Source of the DNA: Bryobacterales bacterium
Lineage (GTDB): Bacteria; Acidobacteriota; Terriglobia; Bryobacterales; UBA6623
DNA length: 64,000 bases
Direction of reading: 5' to 3'
Assembly: GCA_022824585.1 (NCBI GenBank)
Contig: JAJDZN010000153.1
Span: forward strand, 40,095-104,094
Part shown: piece by piece, positions 38,215 to 47,646 of the stretch
How positions within the stretch are numbered: position 1 is the first letter of the stretch
Layout of the letters: each line of letters begins with the position of its first letter
Made by a program: the position numbers and the translations under genes
The notes under the pieces: model-generated
What the model saw: the letters and a program-made list of their open reading frames with translations, nothing else
Told to the model about the DNA's origin: nothing
The model's database searches: none

Positions 38215-39183
38215 ATGCGCCCCCTATTGCGAGCTACCGGCATGCAGTGGTTTGCGGCCTGTGCATCGCTTGGCTGCCTCGCCGCGCTCGGGGCCGTTTC
38301 CCTCCGCGCCCAGGGCCAGCCTCCCGCCCAACAGCAGTTCGTGGGAGGCCAAGTCTGCCAGGGCTGCCATGCAGGCCTAGCCGATTCGTTTCGCCGCAAT
38401 CCCCATTTCAATTCCGTCGCGTCCGGCAAGCTGCCGCCCGCGCGCACCGGCTGCGAAGGGTGCCACGGACCTGGATTCGAGCACGCGATCTCGGCCGACC
38501 CCGAAAAGATCGTGCGCTTTCCGGCACTCACTCCCGCCCAAGCGCAAGAGAACTGCCTGGTCTGCCATGCCGGCGACCTCGGCAAGATGCACGTCCGCAC
38601 GTCCGCGCACGCGACCGGCGAGGTCGGCTGCACCAGCTGTCATTCGATTCACGATCCGCACGAGACCGGGGCGCTGTTGGCGGGGCGGCAGCGGGACCTG
38701 TGTTACGGCTGCCATCAGGACATCCGCGCGCGGTTCGAGATGCCTTTCAAGCACCGCGTCAACGAGGGGGCGATGGAATGCACCGATTGCCACAATCCTC
38801 ACGGCGCGCCCGTAGTGTCTTGGGCGCCGGCACACTCCTCTCGCATGGTCTCGCCCTCGTTCGGGAACGATCTGCCCTGTGTGGGCTGCCACACCGACAA
38901 GCGCGGGCCGTTCGTCTACGAGCACCCGCCCGTGCGGGTTGAGGGCTGCGGGAGCTGTCACGAGCCGCATGGCAGCACGACCCCTCGGCTGCTGGCCCGG
39001 CCCGTCGCGTTTACGCTCTGCCTCGAGTGCCACAACTCGATCGAAGGCTTCGGGACGACCGGCCTAGGCATCGTCAGCCCCTGGAGAGGTTTCCACAACC
39101 TAGCCGATCCTGCCTTCCGCGAGTGCGTGCTCTGCCACTCGCGTATCCACGGCTCGAATGCCGACCCCCTGTTCCGGCGATGA
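38215..39183 (+). CDS. Decaheme c-type cytochrome, DmsE/MtrA type
   Basis: Ten CxxCH motifs counted (CQGCH, CEGCH, CLVCH, CTSCH, CYGCH, CTDCH, CVGCH, CGSCH, CLECH, CVLCH) after a signal peptide. Start could also be 38191 or 38242. Confidence 0.92.
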   Translation: MRPLLRATGMQWFAACASLGCLAALGAVSLRAQGQPPAQQQFVGGQVCQGCHAGLADSFRRNPHFNSVASGKLPPARTGCEGCHGPGFEHAISADPEKIVRFPALTPAQAQENCLVCHAGDLGKMHVRTSAHATGEVGCTSCHSIHDPHETGALLAGRQRDLCYGCHQDIRARFEMPFKHRVNEGAMECTDCHNPHGAPVVSWAPAHSSRMVSPSFGNDLPCVGCHTDKRGPFVYEHPPVRVEGCGSCHEPHGSTTPRLLARPVAFTLCLECHNSIEGFGTTGLGIVSPWRGFHNLADPAFRECVLCHSRIHGSNADPLFRR

Positions 39184-41153
39184 GATTCGGTCCGCTCGCA
39201 CTCCTCGTACCGTCGCTGGCAGTCGCGCAGCAGCCGGTCGCGCCGCTCGCGGATGAGCAGGCCCGCTCGCAGCAGGTCGGCTCCTACGAGGTCTCGAACC
39301 TGCTCGAGGCCGGCTATCGCTTCGCGCGAGTCGGAGGAGACCACGACCTGTACCGGGCCGGGGTGAACTACGGCAACGGCATGCGCTTGTTCAACGGCCG
39401 CTTCCGGGCGACTTCTCTGGACCGCCGGGGCCTGCTACACGAGCTTTCGCTGGTCTCGACAGGGGGGCTGGCGGACCCCTATCAGTTCCACACCGTCCGG
39501 GCCGAGAGAAACGGCGTGTTCCGCTATGACTTGCAGCACCGCACGATTCGCTACCACAACCGCTTGCCGACGCTCTGGCGGGGCGAGCACGGACTGCGGA
39601 GCAGCCGCACGCTGCAGTCGCACGAAGTCGTGCTCTGGCCGGGAGCGCGCTTGGAGGGCATTCTCGGCCTCGACCTCAACCGTCGTTCCGGTCCGGGCTT
39701 CGCTTCCGAGGCGATCCCGCACCGAGACGGCGGGTTCGATGCCCGCAACTTCCTGCGGTACCGCTCGGATCTGGAGCAGAACGGCCGCCAGTACCGCGCC
39801 GGCCTCTCGGCTCGTTTCTTCGGGCTGGCGCTGACAGTGATCCAGGCGGTGGACTTGTACGAAGAGGTCGGCACATCGGTTGATGCTTCCCTGGGCCCCT
39901 CGCTAGCCCCGAACATCCAGCCGGTCGAGTCCTTGAGCCGCTCCGCTCCTTTCCACGGCCGGACGCCGATCACTACCGTGGCGCTGCGCTCTCGAGAGAG
40001 CGGGCGCTTGGGTATTGCGGCGCGCTTCGTCCATTCCGGGGGCTACCGCAACTCGACGCTGATGCAGAACCTCGCCGTGCCCGACCCGGCCGCCAGCGCA
40101 GCCACCGTCCGCGACACGTTCGTGGTGGGCGACGCGAATCGCAAGCACGGCTCGGGCGAGGTTACTGTGACCTTCTTGGCCAGTTCGCGCCTGGCGCTGA
40201 CCAACACCACTTCGTTTCACAACACCCGCATCGACGGGCAAGCCGCGTTCCTGGAGACAGGCCTGTTCCGGGACGAGTTCATTCGCTTCGACCATCTAGG
40301 CATCCGCCGGCTTTCCAACGCGAGCGAAGCGACGTTTCGGCCCAGCAAGCAGATCAGCGTGTTCGGTGCCCACCGCCTCTCCGACCGGCGGGTCCGCACG
40401 CGGGAGGCCACGCGTTTCCCGGATTTCGAGTTCGGCCGGGAGGTCGAGCCCCAAGACAACCGCGTGCGCAGTGCGGCCGGCGGGTTCCGCTGGCTGCCCG
40501 CTCCCGGTGTTCGCGCGTCGGTCGACTTCGAGGTCGGCCGGGCCGACCGGCCGCTCACGGCGACCAGCGAGCGCCGTTTCCACAACGAGTCTGCCCGGAT
40601 TCGCTGGAGGCGCGGCGACTTAACGCTCGGCGGATTCTACCGGAACAGGGTCAACGACAATCCCACGGAACTGCTGGCATATAGTTCCAAGAGCCGGTCC
40701 CAGGGCGCGCAGGCCACTTGGGTGTCGCCGGACAGCGGCACGGTGCTTGACGTTGCCTACAACCTATTGAAGATGGACGTTTCGACCGGCGTCTTGAACC
40801 TGTTCGACCTGCCAGACCTGCCAGACCGCGGTCGCAGCGTCTATGCCAGCAGCATTCATGTCATGTCCTTGGGGCTGAGGCTGGTGCCGACGGATCGGCT
40901 CACCCTGTCGCTGAGGTATTCCTTCACCAAGGACACGGCCGGAGGATGGGACGGCCTTGCGCGGGATGGTTCTAACTTGTTTTCGGGCTTGCCGATGACG
41001 TATCAATCACCGCAAGCGCGCCTGTCGGTTCGCCTCCGGGACGGCCTGCGGTGGAACGCCGGCTGGCAGTACTACGGATACGCAGAGAGGTTCTCTGGCA
41101 CTCGCGGGTATCGCGCCCATGTCGGCTTCTCCAGCGTTTCGCTGAGCTTCTAA
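39180..41153 (+). CDS. MtrB/PioB-family outer-membrane beta-barrel
   Basis: ATGA overlap with the decaheme gene; signal MRFGPLALLVPSLAVAQQ; alternating beta-strand pattern ending ...GYRAHVGFSSVSLSF. Start moved from ORF-track 39027. Confidence 0.82.
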   Translation: MRFGPLALLVPSLAVAQQPVAPLADEQARSQQVGSYEVSNLLEAGYRFARVGGDHDLYRAGVNYGNGMRLFNGRFRATSLDRRGLLHELSLVSTGGLADPYQFHTVRAERNGVFRYDLQHRTIRYHNRLPTLWRGEHGLRSSRTLQSHEVVLWPGARLEGILGLDLNRRSGPGFASEAIPHRDGGFDARNFLRYRSDLEQNGRQYRAGLSARFFGLALTVIQAVDLYEEVGTSVDASLGPSLAPNIQPVESLSRSAPFHGRTPITTVALRSRESGRLGIAARFVHSGGYRNSTLMQNLAVPDPAASAATVRDTFVVGDANRKHGSGEVTVTFLASSRLALTNTTSFHNTRIDGQAAFLETGLFRDEFIRFDHLGIRRLSNASEATFRPSKQISVFGAHRLSDRRVRTREATRFPDFEFGREVEPQDNRVRSAAGGFRWLPAPGVRASVDFEVGRADRPLTATSERRFHNESARIRWRRGDLTLGGFYRNRVNDNPTELLAYSSKSRSQGAQATWVSPDSGTVLDVAYNLLKMDVSTGVLNLFDLPDLPDRGRSVYASSIHVMSLGLRLVPTDRLTLSLRYSFTKDTAGGWDGLARDGSNLFSGLPMTYQSPQARLSVRLRDGLRWNAGWQYYGYAERFSGTRGYRAHVGFSSVSLSF

Positions 41154-41175
41154 AGGCTTCGAGCATGGCCCGGAG

Positions 41176-41865
41176 CTACGATGACAGGCCGACCTGCATC
41201 TCCCGGCGCAGCTTCTCGAGCGTAAGGGTCTGCAGCACGACCTTTCCGGGACCGGTCAGGGTAGCTAGGAACAGGCCCTCTCCGCCGAAGAGCGACACGG
41301 CGATTCCACCGGCCATTTCGATCCCGTAGCTGACGCTGTCGTCGAAGCAGACCAGCGAACCGGTGTCGGCCTGCAGCTTCTCGCCATCTGCCAGTTCGAA
41401 CTCCACAAAATCCCCGCCCGCGTGAATGAAGGCCGTGCCTTGGCCGCTCAAGCGCTGCAGGATGAAGCCCTCGCCGCCGAAGAAGCCAGCTCCGATCTTC
41501 TTCGTGAACGCGATGTCCAATTTGACCCCCGACTCGGCCGCGACGAAACCGTCGCGCTGCACCAAGACCGACCGCCCGGGCTGCAGGTCCAGCGCGCGCA
41601 CGCGTCCGGGGAAGTCGCCCGCGAATCCGACTTCGCCGCCTCCGACCGGGCAATCGAAGTGGGTGAAGAACAGCGACTCGCCGGTCAGCTTGCTCTTTAG
41701 GCCGCCGATCAGCTTGCCCGTTATGCCCTTGCCGCGCATGGCGGACCGCCATTCGACGTTCGGCGTCTTGTAAACCATCTTGCCGGCTTCGGCGTATACG
41801 CTATCGTTCGAATCCAGCCGGACTCGCACGATCTCAAGGTTGTCGCCTTCGATTTCGTAGTGCAT
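41176..41865 (-). CDS. AIM24-family protein (TIGR00266-like)
   Basis: VYAEAGKMVYKTPNVEWRSAMRGKGI, SLFFTHFDC, KLDIAFTKKIGAGFFGGEGFILQRLSGQGTAFIHAGG. Start placed at MHYEIEGDN. Confidence 0.9.
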   Translation of the reverse strand: MHYEIEGDNLEIVRVRLDSNDSVYAEAGKMVYKTPNVEWRSAMRGKGITGKLIGGLKSKLTGESLFFTHFDCPVGGGEVGFAGDFPGRVRALDLQPGRSVLVQRDGFVAAESGVKLDIAFTKKIGAGFFGGEGFILQRLSGQGTAFIHAGGDFVEFELADGEKLQADTGSLVCFDDSVSYGIEMAGGIAVSLFGGEGLFLATLTGPGKVVLQTLTLEKLRREMQVGLSS

Positions 41866-41961
41866 GAGAATTCTCAGAGTGCCACACTCCAGCAAGGGGG
41901 CAGCGACCTTCTCGTGTCGCTGACTGCGGCTGTACAGCGCCAATCCGGCCGGCGTAGAGGC

Positions 41962-41967
41962 TAGAAT
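41962..41967 (+). promoter_or_regulatory. Candidate -10 box (TAGAAT) 6 nt upstream of ATG 41974
   Basis: tagaat-gaccgc-ATG; a start site 6-7 nt downstream would fall on the start codon. Confidence 0.5.
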
Positions 41968-41973
41968 GACCGC

Positions 41974-43068
41974 ATGGGCCTCGGCGCGAGAATTCTCCCG
42001 CTGATGTTGGCAGCGGCTGTTGCGGCTGCCCAGGCAGGCCTCAGCTACAGCCAGCTGCGCCAGTTTGTCAAGTCCTCGGTCGAGCAGAAGCTCAAGGACA
42101 AGGACGTGGCGAACTACCTGAAGCGGCAGGTCGTCGGCTTCGAGATCTCGGATCGCTTGATCGAGGAGTTTGTCGGCTGGGGAATCGGCCCGCGCACGCT
42201 CAAGGCGCTCGAGGCCCTGCAAGTCTCTACGGCGGGCATGCCGGCGCCTGTCCCTGAAACGTCTGAGGCCAAGGCAGTCCCGCGGCAACCGCCGCCGCCT
42301 TCCGAGGAAGAGCAGCGACGGATCATCGAGCAGGCCCGCAGCTTGGCTCGGGCCTACACGGACGAGCTACCCAACTATGTCTGCCTGCAGGTCACTCGGC
42401 GGTACTTCGACCCGACCGGCATGGAGATGGACTGGCTCAAGCACGATGAAATCAAGATGCGCGTCAGCTATGTGGACGGAAAAGAGGACTACGAGACCCT
42501 CGCCGTCAACGACGTGGTCACCACCAAAGGCTTCTCGGAACTGGGCGGGACCACCAGCACCGGCGAGTTCGGAACGATCCTCGACAGCCTCTTCGACTCG
42601 GACACGGCCGCTCAGTTCCGCTGGGCCAGGCACTCGCTCCTGCGCGGCCATCCGGTCTACGTCTTCCACTTGGAGGTGCCCCAGTATCGGTCGAGTTGGT
42701 CGCTCACGACCGGGGGAACCGGGGGGGAGGAACTGCGTAGGATCCGATCGGGATACACAGGGCTGGTCTACATCGGCAAGGAGTCCGGGCGCGTCCTGCG
42801 CATCGTGATGGAGGCGCAGGGGATTCCGCGCGGGTTCCCGATGCAAGAAGCTCGCTCGCGACTGGACTTCGACTTCATCGATCTCAGCGGTCAAGCCTTC
42901 CTGCTGCCATTGAAGGCCCAGGCGTTCGTGCGGAGCGGACGCTTGTTGACGCGAAACGATCTGGAATTCCGCCTGTATCGCAAGTTCACGGCCGAGGCGA
43001 CGATCACTTTCGAAGAGATCGATGACCTCGAGCCCTTGCCAGAGGACGAGCCCGAACCAGAACAGTAG
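41974..43068 (+). CDS. Secreted hypothetical protein
   Basis: Signal peptide plus 'LARAYTDELPNYVCLQVTRRYFD' region; no known domain recognised. Confidence 0.75.
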   Translation: MGLGARILPLMLAAAVAAAQAGLSYSQLRQFVKSSVEQKLKDKDVANYLKRQVVGFEISDRLIEEFVGWGIGPRTLKALEALQVSTAGMPAPVPETSEAKAVPRQPPPPSEEEQRRIIEQARSLARAYTDELPNYVCLQVTRRYFDPTGMEMDWLKHDEIKMRVSYVDGKEDYETLAVNDVVTTKGFSELGGTTSTGEFGTILDSLFDSDTAAQFRWARHSLLRGHPVYVFHLEVPQYRSSWSLTTGGTGGEELRRIRSGYTGLVYIGKESGRVLRIVMEAQGIPRGFPMQEARSRLDFDFIDLSGQAFLLPLKAQAFVRSGRLLTRNDLEFRLYRKFTAEATITFEEIDDLEPLPEDEPEPEQ

Positions 43069-43112
43069 CCTGCCTCGCGCTTTGCGCCTCGCAGCGTCGC
43101 AGCTGCGGTCGC

Positions 43113-43118
43113 TATACT
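43113..43118 (+). promoter_or_regulatory. Candidate -10 box (TATACT) 11 nt upstream of ATG 43130
   Basis: ggtcgctatactcggcaccattcATG. Confidence 0.45.
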
Positions 43119-43129
43119 CGGCACCATTC

Positions 43130-44467
43130 ATGCGCTTGCTGCTTGTCGGCCTGGTGGCCCTGTTCCCCGCAATCACTTCGCTAGGCGCGGAGCGTCCGCC
43201 CAATGTCGTGCTGGTGATGGCGGACGATGTCGGCTACGAATGTTTCGGCGCGTACGGCAGCCTCCAGTACTCCACGCCCAGGATCAACAAGCTTGCCGAT
43301 GGCGGGGTCCGCTTCACGAACTGCTTTTCGACGCCGCTCTGCACCCCGAGCCGTGTGGCCTTGATGACGGGCATGAGCAACGTCCGCAACTACGCCGACT
43401 TCGGATCGTTGCTGCCCGACCAGTACACCATCGCCGACCTGTTCCGCGAGGCCGGTTACGCCACGGCTGTTGCGGGCAAGTGGCAGCTGCAAGGCAGCGC
43501 GAACGCGGAGGGAGTACCGCCCGGCGACGGCTTTGACACGTATTGCCTGTGGAACACGGGGAACACGGAGCGCCGGCGGTTCTGGAACCCGTCTATCGAA
43601 TGCGACGGCGAGATCATCGATGTCAGCGAAGACGACTACGGGCCGGACATCTTCACCGAGTTCTTGCTCGACTTCATCGAGACCAACAGGGACCGACCGT
43701 TCTTCGCCTACTTCCCGATGGTGCTTGTGCATTCTCCATTCCTGCCGACCCCGCATTCCAAAGACCGGTCTTCGGAAGACAAGCAACGCAACTTTGAAGA
43801 CATGGTCGCCTACACGGACTTCATCGTGGGCCGCCTGCAGGACCGCTTGGAAGCCCTTGGCCTGCTGCGCAACACGGTGTTCGTCTTTACCTCCGACAAC
43901 GGCACGCACCACGACTTGGCGTCCCAACTGGGCGGCGCAAGCATCGTGGGCGACAAGGGCGCCCCGACCGATGCCGGCACGCATGTGCCGTTGGTCGTCA
44001 ACGCGCCAGGGCTGATCAAGGGAGGGCGCGTGTTGGATGACCTCATCGATTTCGCGGACTTTCTGCCAACGCTCGCTGAAGCGGCGGGGCTAGGGCTGCC
44101 TGCCAAGATCGAATCGGATGGCATAAGCTTCTGGCCGCGCCTGTTGGGACACGCCGGACAGCCTAGGGAGTGGCTATACACGTACTATTTCCCCAGGCCG
44201 TTTGCGGAAGAGTTCGCAACGCCGTACACGAATCCGGAAGTAGCCTACGTTCGGGACAAGCGCTACAAGCTTTATCGCAGCGGGGAACTCTTCGACTTGC
44301 GTGCCGATCCGGACGAGACCTCCCCGATCCGTGACGGCGCGCCGCGGTTGAAGTCCGTGCGAGGCAAGCTGCAATCCGCGCTCGATTCCATGCCGTTGGC
44401 GGGCGAGCGGATTCCACGCGGGCGGGGGGTAGCATCGAGGTCCGCGCCACGCCCACGCTGGCATTAG
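43130..44467 (+). CDS. Sulfatase (formylglycine-dependent)
   Basis: PNVVLVMADDVGYE, CTPSR in FSTPLCTPSRVALMTGM, FTSDNGTHHD; signal peptide MRLLLVGLVALFPAITSLGAE. Confidence 0.93.
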   Translation: MRLLLVGLVALFPAITSLGAERPPNVVLVMADDVGYECFGAYGSLQYSTPRINKLADGGVRFTNCFSTPLCTPSRVALMTGMSNVRNYADFGSLLPDQYTIADLFREAGYATAVAGKWQLQGSANAEGVPPGDGFDTYCLWNTGNTERRRFWNPSIECDGEIIDVSEDDYGPDIFTEFLLDFIETNRDRPFFAYFPMVLVHSPFLPTPHSKDRSSEDKQRNFEDMVAYTDFIVGRLQDRLEALGLLRNTVFVFTSDNGTHHDLASQLGGASIVGDKGAPTDAGTHVPLVVNAPGLIKGGRVLDDLIDFADFLPTLAEAAGLGLPAKIESDGISFWPRLLGHAGQPREWLYTYYFPRPFAEEFATPYTNPEVAYVRDKRYKLYRSGELFDLRADPDETSPIRDGAPRLKSVRGKLQSALDSMPLAGERIPRGRGVASRSAPRPRWH

Positions 44468-44659
44468 CCTTCGGCACGCCGGCGATCTCGCGACAGTCGA
44501 CTGCCGCTGCTGCGCCATGCGGGCTGGAAGGCTGGCTGTAAAGCTGAAATGCGTGGTCAAGCTCCCGATCGCTTCATGCAAGAACAATCCAAGCCGGATG
44601 GCACTTTGGACTGCGATTACTGCTTGCAGGACCGGACTTGCTGGTAGGATGGCTGACCG

Positions 44660-45298
44660 ATGACAACGCAGCCCGCCGAATACGCCGCCCGACTGGACGT
44701 GGACTACCCGGAACGGCTCGACCGCCTCACGACTCTGTTCCGAATCATCTGGGCTCTTCCGATTGTGTTTATCGCAGCACTGTTGGCGGCGAGTACTAGC
44801 AAGACGGTCGAGCAGGCAAGCGGCGAGACCGTCTCGGTGACGAGCTCGGCGATCGGATCCATCGTGCTAGCAACGGCTCTGATGATTCTCTTTCGACGGC
44901 GGTACCCGCGCTGGTGGTTCGACTTCTTGCGAGAGCTGGCCCGCTTCCATGGGCGTGTGTTCGCTTACGTAGCGCTCCTAACAGACCGATACCCGTCGAC
45001 AGTTGACGAGCAGGGGGTGCATCTGGAAATCGACTATCCAGACGTGGAGCGCGATCTCAATCGGTGGCTGCCATTGATCAAGTGGCTGCTGGTCATTCCG
45101 CACCTGATCGTGCTAGCGGTCCTTGGTGTCTTAGCCTTTCTGTCAACCGTTGTGGCTTGGTTTTCCATACTGCTTACGGGGCGGTATCCGGCATCTCTGT
45201 TTCACTTCGTGGTCGGGGCATGGCGCTGGGGGCTGCGAGTCCAAGCCTATGCGTTCTTTCTCGTGACTGATCAATACCCGCCGTTCAGTTTGCGGTAA
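44660..45298 (+). CDS. DUF4389 membrane protein
   Basis: Two DYPER/DYPDVERDLNRWLP...LLTGRYPASLFHFVVGAWRW blocks with TM helices. Confidence 0.85.
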   Translation: MTTQPAEYAARLDVDYPERLDRLTTLFRIIWALPIVFIAALLAASTSKTVEQASGETVSVTSSAIGSIVLATALMILFRRRYPRWWFDFLRELARFHGRVFAYVALLTDRYPSTVDEQGVHLEIDYPDVERDLNRWLPLIKWLLVIPHLIVLAVLGVLAFLSTVVAWFSILLTGRYPASLFHFVVGAWRWGLRVQAYAFFLVTDQYPPFSLR

Positions 45299-45426
45299 AG
45301 GCCTGCATCCCGTCATCGGGAGTGATCACGCCCGACAAGCCCCGGAAATGCGGATGCAATGAGTGGAGGAGTCTCACCTCTGGCCGGCAGAGTTGATGCC
45401 GCGCTGCTCGAAGCGCAGGTCTTCAG

Positions 45427-45606
45427 CTAGGCACCCGGCACAAATGCGGCTTGTTTGTTGGCGGGTCGGGCCAGCCAGCCCTGCGGGTCCTGCGGTTGTC
45501 TGTAGCTGTCAAGAAACTTGCCGAGCGGTTCTTGAGATAGCTCCTTCGTGGTGTACCTCTTTCTTCCAGTCCCAGCATCTACGGACTCACAGGATTCATC
45601 GGACAC
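45427..45606 (-). CDS. Putative small protein (59 aa), divergent from the AbiEii-like gene
   Basis: GTG start with aggag upstream: (V/M)SDESCESVDAGTGRKRYTTKELSQEPLGKFLDSYRQPQDPQGWLARPANKQAAFVPGA*. Confidence 0.35.
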   Translation of the reverse strand: MSDESCESVDAGTGRKRYTTKELSQEPLGKFLDSYRQPQDPQGWLARPANKQAAFVPGA

Positions 45607-45694
45607 TCGTCTCCTGTGTGCATCGTGATGCGGATATGCGGCAGTGTGGAGGAACCTAGCGCTGAGAAGTCGACACGCCATACTAAGGCCAGCG

Positions 45695-46423
45695 ATGTCC
45701 GATCCGAAGGAAGTGCCGCTGCCCGAGAACTCCACGGTGATGCTTCGGCAAGTTGCACCGATCCTCGAGCGGTTCTTGGACTTCGACAGGTTTGTCATCG
45801 GCGGTGGCAGCGTCCTAGCCGCTCGCTGGCAGCACCGTCGTAGCTTTGACGTGGATCTCTTCACCACAGATAGCGACGCGACCGTGGAGGCCCACAAGCA
45901 CTCCGAACAACTGCGGGCTGCAGTCGGCAGGAGCTTTGGTGATCGCGTGTCCGTCAGCACCACGCCGAGGCATGGCGAGATCGTTCTGGAAGCGAGTGGG
46001 ATTGTGGAATGGGCGTTCACTCAGCGACTGACGCAGCGTCCTCCGGTGTGGGAAGTCGAGCCGGTCACCGGGATGCAACTGGACTGCACTGAGGAAATCT
46101 TGGCTCAGAAGCTTTATTCGCGGATGTACTCTGATGGCGGTCGTGCAATTCGTGACGTCTATGACCTAGCGTGGGCCATCGAGCACGAAGGGCCGGACTG
46201 CTTGGCCCCTGCGATTCGCTTCTTCGGCAGCGATAATGGCAGGGCCATGCTTGCGGTGATTCGCGAGGTAAGGGACGGATTCTTGGCCATCGATTCTCGC
46301 CGACCACTCGTCGATCCGGCCGATCCGAGCCTCGAAAAACGGGCCATCATCGTGCTCTACGACTATCTAGAGGGCGTCTGGCCACCGCCGGGGAAAGAGA
46401 GGCAGGGAGGCACGGAAGGATGA
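45695..46423 (+). CDS. AbiEii/AbiGii-type nucleotidyltransferase-like protein
   Basis: FVIGGGSVLAARWQHRRSFDVDLFT (GG..S...R.S.DxDLF), EILAQKLYSRMYSDGGRAIRDVYDLAWAIEH. Start placed at MSDPKEVPL. Confidence 0.75.
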   Translation: MSDPKEVPLPENSTVMLRQVAPILERFLDFDRFVIGGGSVLAARWQHRRSFDVDLFTTDSDATVEAHKHSEQLRAAVGRSFGDRVSVSTTPRHGEIVLEASGIVEWAFTQRLTQRPPVWEVEPVTGMQLDCTEEILAQKLYSRMYSDGGRAIRDVYDLAWAIEHEGPDCLAPAIRFFGSDNGRAMLAVIREVRDGFLAIDSRRPLVDPADPSLEKRAIIVLYDYLEGVWPPPGKERQGGTEG

Positions 46424-47019
46424 GAGAGCGCCCCTATCCGCGATCCTCCGAGGTGCGGTGGGACCATGTCGACTGGCTGTGGCACCACCCCGAGCACATT
46501 GACCGGCGCGCCCCCTCTCAAGAGGAGGCAATTGCACTCTGGAAGGTACGAACCGGGAACCGGTTGTTACTTGAGACGATTGACACGCCGACTGACCCGC
46601 CGTCCCTGGCGCACTTCGACCGGCCGAAGCACCACCGGCGTCCGCGGGACTACTATGACCCCGAGCACAAGTGGCTAAGGCACGAGATCGCCTCTATGTT
46701 CGCAGGCTACCGGGATCCTCCTGACGTGCACCAGATGCGCGAGTACTTGGTTGCCGAGAGTCTCGAAGAACACCCGCATTCGGCGCTCTACAACCTTTTT
46801 ACCTGCATGGCGCCGGTCGGCCTGCACCACTTGAGGCTCAGCGAAGCGCTGACCATCCATGAACTGGTGCGCGCGTTGCACCATTCCGGAGTAAGAAGGG
46901 CATGTCTCGCACGGATCGTCGAGCCGTACGCCGACCCGCCCATACGACCCGCATATCTCGATGTAATGCAGCGTGAGGCCGCTGCGAGCTCAGTGCCAGG
47001 ATTGCAGCAAGCACCATGA
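46420..47019 (+). CDS. Unrecognised 199-aa protein translationally coupled to the AbiEii-like gene
   Basis: ATGA overlap; ggaagg upstream; coding-like throughout, rich in His/Pro/Arg. Confidence 0.75.
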   Translation: MRERPYPRSSEVRWDHVDWLWHHPEHIDRRAPSQEEAIALWKVRTGNRLLLETIDTPTDPPSLAHFDRPKHHRRPRDYYDPEHKWLRHEIASMFAGYRDPPDVHQMREYLVAESLEEHPHSALYNLFTCMAPVGLHHLRLSEALTIHELVRALHHSGVRRACLARIVEPYADPPIRPAYLDVMQREAAASSVPGLQQAP

Positions 47020-47134
47020 TGGAGGGGTCATCCACACACCATGACCGGCACCGCTTGCGGCGGTTTTCAGGTTTCTCGACAAGTTCGTGGTGCGTTTGAG
47101 CATTGCGCCCGTGATAATGTGACGATCTTCATGA

Positions 47135-47392
<258 letters not shown>

Positions 47393-47401
47393 GACTGACC
47401 G

Positions 47402-47515
47402 GTGTTGCGGGCGCAGTGTTTCGATACCAGTTTCCTCGTACCTTTGATCCTGCCCGAGGCCACCAGACTAGCGCGATTGACTAGCGCACCATCTCCGTTT
47501 CGCATGGTCATCTAG
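47402..47515 (+). pseudogene. Truncated PIN-domain (VapC-like) toxin N-terminus
   Basis: Read from sequence: VLRAQCFDTSFLVPLILPEATRLARLTSAPSPFRMVI*; 'FDTSFLVPLILPEAT' is a PIN-domain start; sequence degenerates after about 20 residues; 9 nt after the Phd stop. Confidence 0.65.
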
Positions 47516-47646
47516 AGGGCAGTTGGCCGCCATACAACCAAGAGCGGACCGGACGGTATCGGGCGACCACTCACTTGCCACTCCACGCAACGCCCGGCAG
47601 GGTTGCCTCGGTCGCAGATTTGGGCGATCCTCTCTGATGAGGTGAA

